A DNA stretch of 34,770 nt from a virus. Every line of letters begins with the position of its first letter. Position 1 is the stretch's first letter. Where the stretch lies: positions 1 through 34,770 of IMG/VR virus record IMGVR_UViG_3300023110_000105; one strand, 5' to 3'. The translations under genes were made by a program, and so were the position numbers. A model generated the notes under the pieces. It was not told the DNA's origin. It did not search any database and was given only the letters and a program-made list of their open reading frames with translations. Positions 24,997-30,675 of the stretch are shown here, piece after piece.

Positions 24997-25509
24997 ATGA
25001 CTAAAAAACTTGAAGAGCTTTTTGATTTAGAAGGTGCAAATAATGTAGATCTTACTCAAGAAGAAAATACAAATGTAGTTGAAACTGTAACTGCTAAAGA
25101 TTTGCCAGATATACAATCTGCACTTACTCAAGTTGATAAGATAGACGCTGCATTACCAAGTGTTCGAGAACTTGACACAAGTGATAAAGAAATGGACGAC
25201 ATTGCACAACTTGCACAAGACACATTCAAAGACTTGATGGACTTGGGAATGAACGTAGAAGCACGTTTTAGTGGAGAAATCTTCAATAATGCTAGTCGTA
25301 TGTTGGATACTGCACTTAGTGCAAAGAGTGCAAAGATCAATAAAAAATTGCGTATGGTTGATCTACAACTAAAAAAAGCAACACTAGATGCTAGACTAGC
25401 AAAGGAAGCGGCTGCAAGAGGAGAAGATACCGAAGATGGTGACGGGCAAACTGTTGATCGTAACCAACTTTTAATGGAAATTTTAGGCAGAAATACTGAA
25501 CAAAAGTAA
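24997..25509 (+). CDS. gp16: Terminase small subunit gp16
   Basis: 170 residues, near T4 gp16 (164). The layout agrees: an acidic N-terminal segment, a central helical pair 'DIAQLAQDTFKDLMDLGMN' and 'GEIFNNASRMLDTALSAKSA', then 'KINKKLRMVDLQLKKATLD' and a short C-terminal motif 'DRNQLLMEILG'. gp16 rings recognise DNA and stimulate gp17 during packaging. In T4 it overlaps gp17; here four genes and 3.5 kb separate them. AGGAAAAT precedes the ATG, nine bases after the oxygenase gene. Its stop overlaps the next late promoter. Confidence 0.75.
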   Translation: MTKKLEELFDLEGANNVDLTQEENTNVVETVTAKDLPDIQSALTQVDKIDAALPSVRELDTSDKEMDDIAQLAQDTFKDLMDLGMNVEARFSGEIFNNASRMLDTALSAKSAKINKKLRMVDLQLKKATLDARLAKEAAARGEDTEDGDGQTVDRNQLLMEILGRNTEQK

Positions 25510-25515
25510 TAAATA
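25509..25515 (+). promoter_or_regulatory. Late promoter for core-protein pair (ATAAATA)
   Basis: TAATAAATAC, in which the gp16 TAA stop supplies the first A. The predicted start is near 25521, a 20-nt leader with AAGGAA before the ATG at 25541. Confidence 0.7.
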
Positions 25516-25540
25516 CACTATTACAACAAGGAATACACCA

Positions 25541-26038
25541 ATGAAAAGTTTTAGAAGTTATCTTGTAGAAAGTGAACAAACATATAAGTTTCGTATTAAA
25601 ATGGCTGAAAAATGCGATGACGAAACAATGGATGCACTAGAAACTGCTCTGCAAAAATATGATATGAAAAGCATTAGCAAGCCTAAGAAAACTCCAATTC
25701 AGGAACATCCCATGGACTTTCAAACACTTAACAATGCTGAAGTGTTTATCATGGATACAGAACTACAGTATCCTGTAACTGCACATCAATTGTATGAATA
25801 TATAAGCCAGGTTGTTGGTGTGCCTGCTAGTCATTTAGTTATTATTAATCAGGATAACCCAGAAGAAATTGCTCGTGAAGAAGCACTGAAAGAAGAAGGT
25901 AAAGAATACACCGCACTACTTGACAGTGATTACGAGGATACAAAAGGTGACCCAACCTTTGGTGATGCATACAATGAAAATATGCTAAAAAGTTTAGAAA
26001 CACGCAAATATGAATTTGCTAAAGAAGGAGACAAGTAA
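25541..26038 (+). CDS. Putative prohead/virion core protein, unknown
   Basis: 165 residues. It begins 'MKSFRSYLVESEQTYKFRIK', a start I have seen on prohead-associated proteins of marine T4-likes, and has a compact middle (DFQTLNNAEVFIMDTELQYP, VTAHQLYEYISQVVGVPASH) followed by a charged C-terminus (DPTFGDAYNENMLKSLETRK). It overlaps the next, very acidic gene by one base (TAATG), which suggests two parts of one assembly. A role in the scaffold or as an internal head protein is inference from this pairing and the late promoter. Confidence 0.6.
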   Translation: MKSFRSYLVESEQTYKFRIKMAEKCDDETMDALETALQKYDMKSISKPKKTPIQEHPMDFQTLNNAEVFIMDTELQYPVTAHQLYEYISQVVGVPASHLVIINQDNPEEIAREEALKEEGKEYTALLDSDYEDTKGDPTFGDAYNENMLKSLETRKYEFAKEGDK

Positions 26039-26547
26039 TGGATATTGCTGAACTAAGAAGTAAACTAGACAATATCGCAGCGGAACTCGCTGAACAAGAC
26101 GTTCAGCAAGAAGACATTGCGATTGAAGAAGAGCAGGTTGAAGAAGTTGAACAGCCTGTAGCAGAAGAAGAATTTGCTGAAGAAGACAACCTTGAAGTTG
26201 AGGAAGCAGAAGAAGTTGCTGAAGAAGAAGTTGAAGAAACTGTTGAAATTCCTCTAGCAGAACTTAATGCTATTATGCAACTAGCAGGCTTTGATGGTTA
26301 CAAGCAGGTTGAAGAATATGCTAACGAACCAGAAGAAGAATACAGTGACACAGAAGATCAGTTGATTGGTCTAAGTGGCGGACTAAATGGTCCTAAGAAG
26401 GCTTATGCAGCAGCGGCAGGTGGCGATAATCCAATGAATCAAGAGCCAACTGAAATTGAAGAAGATGCTATTGCTAGTGTTGAAGAATCACTTTACAAAA
26501 GTTACAAAGACTTTTTAGAAGAAGCAGAAATCGCAGACGAAGAGTAA
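26038..26547 (+). CDS. Highly acidic protein, possible prohead core component
   Basis: 169 residues, with Glu/Asp making up most of residues 22-75 (long runs of E, V and A such as EEAEEVAEEEVEET). A short ordered stretch follows (PLAELNAIMQLAGFDGYKQV), then 'LIGLSGGLNGPKKAYAAAAG' and 'GDNPMNQEP', a conserved-looking C-terminal motif. The very high negative charge recalls T4 gp67, the acidic prohead core protein removed by the head protease; similarity is in composition only. It ends 20 bases before a terminator, closing the transcript that starts at 25521. Confidence 0.6.
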   Translation: MDIAELRSKLDNIAAELAEQDVQQEDIAIEEEQVEEVEQPVAEEEFAEEDNLEVEEAEEVAEEEVEETVEIPLAELNAIMQLAGFDGYKQVEEYANEPEEEYSDTEDQLIGLSGGLNGPKKAYAAAAGGDNPMNQEPTEIEEDAIASVEESLYKSYKDFLEEAEIADEE

Positions 26548-26566
26548 TTTATTTTACACTATAATC

Positions 26567-26598
26567 AAAGCGGCTATATACAAATAGTCGCTTTTTTT
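26567..26598 (+). terminator. Rho-independent terminator after acidic protein gene
   Basis: Stem AAAGCGGCTAT / ATAGTCGCTTT (26567-26577 with 26584-26594, one G-T pair), loop ATACAA, with a T run to 26598. It ends 11 bases before the next ATG. Confidence 0.88.
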
Positions 26599-26609
26599 AT
26601 GGATAAATT

Positions 26610-27272
26610 ATGTACAAAACTTTACATGCATTTGGTTGTAGTTTTACAAACTATAAATGGCCCACTTGGGCAGACTATTTGCATGTAGGTGGCATTGCAG
26701 AAAACTATCAAAATTGGGCATTGCCAGGCGGCAGTAATGATTTTATATTTCACAGTGTTGTGAACTGCGACATGCAAAACGCAATAACCAGCGAAGATCT
26801 AGTAGTTGTGATGTGGAGTCAAACACACAGACTCAGTGATTATACACAAGATCAAGGCTGGACACTGCTAGGCAATGCTTATTTGCATCAACCCAAAGAA
26901 CGCATGAAATACTACAGCGAAGACAAAGCCATACTTGAACAAACAAGTTACATACATGCTGTGAGTAAAATATGTAGTGCAAACGGCTGTGATCTAAGAA
27001 TGTTCAGCGTTGAGCCTATACAAGGATTAGAAAGTTTCGGTGATTTTTTAGGTTACACTAATCAACATGATTACTGGAGAGAAACACTGCCGGGTGATCA
27101 TCATCCGAGTCCACAAGAACATGCACGTTTTGCACAACACTATTTTGATTTAGACGCAGACAGTGTACAACAGTTGTTAGACAAGGCAAATCAAACGATA
27201 TTCGATAGTCCAAGTCCTCATAGACAACAGTATATCTATCGTCCAGAGAAATTAAATGTTCCAAGAATATAG
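26610..27272 (+). CDS. SGNH-type hydrolase-like protein
   Basis: 220 residues. The SGNH blocks can be read: block I 'HAFGCSFTNYKWPTWADYL' with Ser11 in GCS (GDS-like), block II/III 'NWALPGGSNDF' with Gly41 and Asn43, and block V 'GDHHPSPQEHARFA' with Asp163 and His165. The family comprises esterases and acetylhydrolases acting on acyl groups of sugars, lipids and cell-wall polymers. The length is normal for the fold. No signal peptide is present, so it would act in the cytoplasm or as a virion part. It starts just behind a terminator with no clear Shine-Dalgarno, and it overlaps the glycosyltransferase-like gene by 17 bases. Confidence 0.65.
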   Translation: MYKTLHAFGCSFTNYKWPTWADYLHVGGIAENYQNWALPGGSNDFIFHSVVNCDMQNAITSEDLVVVMWSQTHRLSDYTQDQGWTLLGNAYLHQPKERMKYYSEDKAILEQTSYIHAVSKICSANGCDLRMFSVEPIQGLESFGDFLGYTNQHDYWRETLPGDHHPSPQEHARFAQHYFDLDADSVQQLLDKANQTIFDSPSPHRQQYIYRPEKLNVPRI

Positions 27273-28299
27273 TTTAAGTAAACACAATCTGCACTATAAC
27301 AAGCCAACTCCTCAGGGAAGATTTCTAAAGTTGTTATTAGATAGACTAGGTCCAGTGCCCAACGTGTGGTACTGCGATACAATGGACATGCCTTATCTGC
27401 ATCATCTAAAACAATATTTTTCAGGCACACTAGTATTATACTGCTGGTGGGATCCGGCAAGAGATTTGCTAACTAGACACTTGAATGAAATGGATTTGCA
27501 TGCGATACTTGTAACATCTGATGTAGAGTATGCAGGTGTACATCCCAAACAAACTGTAATTGAATGGAAACATCAGTATGGATTACATCTGGATCTAATA
27601 CAACCCAGTCGCCCGGCTAAATTTACTACAGGTAATCGTTTTTTGTGTATGATGCGTAACCATAAAAGTGAGCGTATACAATTCCTACAACATCTGTGGG
27701 AAAATAATTTAATGGACAACTTAATCAGTTATCTTGGACAAGTCAATACCGAGGATAACGGCAGGACTGTGAGAGACATCAATAGTATTCTTAAACAGCA
27801 AAGGTTTATAGATTCAGAGTTTACACAAGATTTAAATCTCGACTTTGAACAATGGTGTAGGGATAATTTGCCGTTGGAGTTGCCCCAAGATATTACACAA
27901 ACCGAGGAACGTAATACAGACTTTTATACAGTTGGAAATATTGAATGGTATGATTGCACAGACTATAGTGTAGTACTAGAAACATACTGGGCTAAAACAC
28001 AGTTTCTAACTGAAAAAAGTTTTAAACCTATACTAGCACAACATCCTTTTGTAAACTTGGGTAACGAAACAACTGCACTGCTTAAACAACTTGGATTTGA
28101 TGTTTTTGAAGATGTGGTTAATATGGATTTAGATAAATTGCAAACAAATGAAAAGATTAAGCATTTTGAGTCTGTACAATTTGATATAGATCCAAGAAGA
28201 CTTGCTAATAATTTGATAAACATGTGTGAATTAAGACAACAGGCTATACAAGAGCAGATTTTTTTAGTTGACCGTTTGGTAGATAGTTTAACCAACTAA
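27256..28299 (+). CDS. Glycosyltransferase-like protein
   Basis: 347 residues. The C-terminal part contains 'FLTEKSFKPILAQHPFVNLG' followed by 'LLKQLGFDVFEDVVNMDLD', a phrase (TEKsfKPi..hPFv.lg...L..lGF..F) shared by phage and bacterial proteins akin to fucosyltransferase and other nucleotide-sugar-using enzymes. The middle has 'NRFLCMMRNHKSERIQFLQH', which fits the same group. The acceptor and sugar are unknown. It overlaps the SGNH gene by 17 bases, so the pair may add and trim a surface or virion glycan. Its last 56 bases overlap the convergent HNH gene. Confidence 0.55.
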   Translation: MFQEYSLSKHNLHYNKPTPQGRFLKLLLDRLGPVPNVWYCDTMDMPYLHHLKQYFSGTLVLYCWWDPARDLLTRHLNEMDLHAILVTSDVEYAGVHPKQTVIEWKHQYGLHLDLIQPSRPAKFTTGNRFLCMMRNHKSERIQFLQHLWENNLMDNLISYLGQVNTEDNGRTVRDINSILKQQRFIDSEFTQDLNLDFEQWCRDNLPLELPQDITQTEERNTDFYTVGNIEWYDCTDYSVVLETYWAKTQFLTEKSFKPILAQHPFVNLGNETTALLKQLGFDVFEDVVNMDLDKLQTNEKIKHFESVQFDIDPRRLANNLINMCELRQQAIQEQIFLVDRLVDSLTN

Positions 28300-28783
28300 C
28301 ATGTCTTACCTGAAATGGAAAACGGCTCCTAAGAGCCGCCATGCGATAGTAGTCAGGTGCCTCGGGTTTCCGCCGCGGGGAGAGTAACTTGCTGCCTTTA
28401 GCAACATTACAATGCTTACAAGCAATCACACAGTTAGTCCAGTGTGTTTTACCTCCTGCACTACGTGGTAATACATGGTCAATAGTTAAATTGTCATACT
28501 TGTGTTGTTCTTCACAGTACTGACATCTAAATTCGTCACGCAATGCTAAATTGTATCTATTGAAACATACATGGTGCTTGGGTCTGTAGTAGTCTTTAGT
28601 AATTACAGTGGCAGGTACTGGCATGCTAAAACTAGGACTATTAATGTCCCAATCTTCATATGATTCTAAGATGTCGACTTTATCTAAGAAGTATAATTTG
28701 ACCGCACGTTGCCAACTAATTGTACTTACAGGAAAACTGCTGATAGGATTACCGCATGCATTTAAAAGTAGTGTATCACTCAT
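28244..28783 (-). CDS. HNH endonuclease
   Basis: 179 residues. The HNH domain is complete: C87xxC90 (RCQYCEEQ), Asp102-His103 in 'LTIDHVLPRSAGGKTHW', Asn117 and C122xxC125 with 'CKHCNVAKGSK'. This is the HNH class with a structural zinc, common in free-standing phage endonucleases and near terminase genes. It may cut host or competitor DNA, act as a homing enzyme or help in DNA packaging. The N-terminal ~80 residues precede the domain (NPISSFPVSTISWQRAVKLY). A minus-strand ATAAATA lies nine bases before the ATG, and no Shine-Dalgarno is present. The 3' end overlaps the glycosyltransferase-like gene. Confidence 0.88.
   Translation of the reverse strand: MSDTLLLNACGNPISSFPVSTISWQRAVKLYFLDKVDILESYEDWDINSPSFSMPVPATVITKDYYRPKHHVCFNRYNLALRDEFRCQYCEEQHKYDNLTIDHVLPRSAGGKTHWTNCVIACKHCNVAKGSKLLSPRRKPEAPDYYRMAALRSRFPFQVRHVSWLNYLPNGQLKKSALV
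28323..28338 (-). terminator. Weak hairpin inside HNH gene, possible minus-strand attenuator
   Basis: CGGCTC / GAGCCG with a 4-base loop. On the minus strand it is followed by TTTTCC. It lies within the HNH coding sequence (Arg-Ser-Arg region), 24 bases past the stop of the convergent gene. The T run is short, so activity is doubtful. Confidence 0.3.
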
Positions 28784-28791
28784 TGTAAAAC

Positions 28792-28798
28792 TATTTAT
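28792..28798 (-). promoter_or_regulatory. Late promoter for HNH gene (ATAAATA, minus)
   Basis: Minus-strand AAATAAATAG. The predicted start is 28786, only three bases before the ATG at 28783, so the mRNA would have almost no leader. Confidence 0.65.
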
Positions 28799-28805
28799 TT
28801 GCTCA

Positions 28806-28813
28806 TATAAATA
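28806..28813 (+). promoter_or_regulatory. Late promoter for usg-like gene and gp17 (TATAAATA)
   Basis: The only intergenic perfect match to the full T4 late consensus in the window. With the last A at -6, +1 is 28819, the A of the start codon. It is divergent from the HNH promoter, seven bases apart. Confidence 0.75.
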
Positions 28814-28818
28814 TTAAT

Positions 28819-29070
28819 ATGATTAAACGATTTGACAGAGACAAACTAGTCTCTATCCAAGTTTATTACCATATGCCAGATCATGTACATCTGATACAAG
28901 AATTTATCTGGCAAACACATGATAATATACCTGATTTTCCTCGTAGTGTCAAGTTTATTCGTTACTGGCATAAACATATAGACGCTGTCATACAGGAAGC
29001 ATATTTGTATCACACAAACTATTGGGGTGGTACAGAGTATATAGATTTAAAAGGCGTATACGAAGTTTAA
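28819..29070 (+). CDS. Usg-like family protein
   Basis: 83 residues. 'YYHMPDHVHLIQEFIWQTHD' followed by 'NIPDFPRSVKFIRYWHKHID' matches the core I recall for the Usg-like family (PF06233: YrMPDhp.lLQ.FvWQ.yD.aPdFP.l.kFL.fW). It covers the whole family length. Usg proteins are known mainly from alphaproteobacteria, named for a gene upstream of trpF in Caulobacter; their function is not established. Here it is directly before the large terminase with a TAATG overlap and shares its late promoter. No Shine-Dalgarno is present. The presence suggests gene capture from an alphaproteobacterial host. The alternative is a phage lineage that is the family's own source. Confidence 0.75.
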   Translation: MIKRFDRDKLVSIQVYYHMPDHVHLIQEFIWQTHDNIPDFPRSVKFIRYWHKHIDAVIQEAYLYHTNYWGGTEYIDLKGVYEV

Positions 29071-30635
29071 TGGCTAAGTCACTTGATGGTGTGCTGATTA
29101 AGAAAGCATACAAAAGAGAAACATTTACTCGCGAACAACTCACAGAGTTTGCCAAGTGTGCAGACCCTGTTAATGGTGTCAAATACTTTATGAACAATTA
29201 TTTCAACATACAGCATCCTACTCGTGGACGTATGACCTATAAAGCATTTGAATATCAAGACAAATTACTAGACACTTATCACAACTATCGCTTTAACATT
29301 AATATGTTGCCTAGACAAACAGGCAAATCAACAACAGCCGCAGGCTACTTGCTATGGTATGCCATGTTTGTGCCTGACAGTATTATCCTTATTGCCGCAC
29401 ACAAATATGCAGGTGCGCAGGAGATTATGCAACGTGTAAGATATGCATATGAACTATGTCCTGACCACATTCGTGCAGGTGTTACAAGTTACAATAAAGG
29501 CAGTATAGACTTTGACAATGGTAGCCGTATTGTAGCACAAGCAACTACAGACAACACTGGACGAGGTATGAGTATTACACTGCTATACTGTGACGAGTTT
29601 GCGTTTGTGCGTCCTAGCATTGCCCGTGAGTTTTGGACAAGTATTTCACCTACACTAGCAACAGGTGGTAAGGCTATTATTACAAGTACACCAAACAGTG
29701 ACGAAGACCAGTTTGCTACTATTTGGCGTGATGCCAACAAAACATTTGATGAAGATGGTGCTGAAACAGATATTGGTGTTAATGGTTTCAAAGCATACCG
29801 CAGTTATTGGTGGGAGCATCCAGACAGAGATGATACTTGGAAACAAGAAGAACTAGGACGCATTGGTGAAGAACGTTTTAGACGAGAGCATGATTGCGAA
29901 TTTATTATCTACGACGAAACACTAGTTGATAGCATGCACCTTACAAATATGTATGGCACAGATCCACTTTTTAGACACGGCAAAGTACGTTGGTATAAAC
30001 AGCCCGAGAAGGGTAAAACATATCTAGTAGGATTAGATCCTAGTTTAGGCACAGGCGGCGATCCTGCTGCTATTGAAATTTTTGAAGTACCAAGCATGAT
30101 ACAAGTAGGCGAATGGAGTCATAACAAAACTCCTATACCTCAACAAATTCGCATATTGATTGATATTAACAAGTATCTTGCAGAAGAATGTGGCGACAAT
30201 AATAGTGTGTATTACAGTATAGAAAATAACACAATTGGTGAAGCAGCACTGCAGAGTGTAGCAGAAATAGGCGAAGAAAACATACCTGGTATTTTCCTAA
30301 GTGAGCCAAAAAGTCACGGCAATGCAAGAGTGTATAGACGAGGCTTTAACACAACACACCGCAGTAAACTTGCTGTATGTGCTAAGTTCAAAACACTAGT
30401 AGAAACAGACAAAGTAAAAATCAACAGTAAAATGCTTATTAGTGAAATGAAAAGTTTTATTGCTAGTGGCAATAGTTATAGTGCAAAAGTAGGCGATACA
30501 GATGATCTAGTAATGGCAACACTACTAGTAATGCGCATGGCTCAAACACTGAAAAGTTATAACCCTGAACTAGACAGTCATATTCGTGACGGAGACGACT
30601 TTGACATAGAACCGATGCCTTTTGTGATGATTTAA
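29070..30635 (+). CDS. gp17: Terminase large subunit gp17
   Basis: 521 residues from the ATG at 29070, which overlaps the usg-like stop (TAATG); the frame extends to 29022 inside that gene, but the conserved region begins with 'AKSLDGVLIKKAYKRE'. ATPase: Walker A PRQTGKS (residues 81-87) and Walker B 'LLYCDEFAF' with Asp175-Glu176. The RNase H-type nuclease has Asp323 (GLDPSLGTGGDP), Glu385 (YSIENNT) and Asp478/Asp479 (GDTDDLVMA), matching T4 Asp401, Glu458 and Asp542. It is the motor that cuts concatemers and pumps DNA into proheads. All key residues are present. It is shorter than T4 gp17 (610), lacking part of the N-terminal region. Confidence 0.96.
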   Translation: MAKSLDGVLIKKAYKRETFTREQLTEFAKCADPVNGVKYFMNNYFNIQHPTRGRMTYKAFEYQDKLLDTYHNYRFNINMLPRQTGKSTTAAGYLLWYAMFVPDSIILIAAHKYAGAQEIMQRVRYAYELCPDHIRAGVTSYNKGSIDFDNGSRIVAQATTDNTGRGMSITLLYCDEFAFVRPSIAREFWTSISPTLATGGKAIITSTPNSDEDQFATIWRDANKTFDEDGAETDIGVNGFKAYRSYWWEHPDRDDTWKQEELGRIGEERFRREHDCEFIIYDETLVDSMHLTNMYGTDPLFRHGKVRWYKQPEKGKTYLVGLDPSLGTGGDPAAIEIFEVPSMIQVGEWSHNKTPIPQQIRILIDINKYLAEECGDNNSVYYSIENNTIGEAALQSVAEIGEENIPGIFLSEPKSHGNARVYRRGFNTTHRSKLAVCAKFKTLVETDKVKINSKMLISEMKSFIASGNSYSAKVGDTDDLVMATLLVMRMAQTLKSYNPELDSHIRDGDDFDIEPMPFVMI

Positions 30636-30663
30636 CCTTTGAACCATTCATTATGGTGTAGGC

Positions 30664-30670
30664 ATAAATA
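30664..30670 (+). promoter_or_regulatory. Late promoter at start of 728-aa gene (ATAAATA)
   Basis: GCATAAATAC. The predicted +1 is 30676, exactly the A of the ATG, so the transcript would be leaderless. No Shine-Dalgarno is near. Confidence 0.7.
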
Positions 30671-30675
30671 CATAC

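Noticed and set aside
26603-26609. ATAAATT just before the SGNH gene start
   Set aside because: Last base differs from the core and the predicted start would fall inside codon 2, so I did not call it a promoter.
29022-29070. Longer N-terminus for gp17 (start at 29022)
   Set aside because: The extra 16 residues lie inside the usg-like gene with no ribosome site. The TAATG overlap at 29070 is the usual coupled start.
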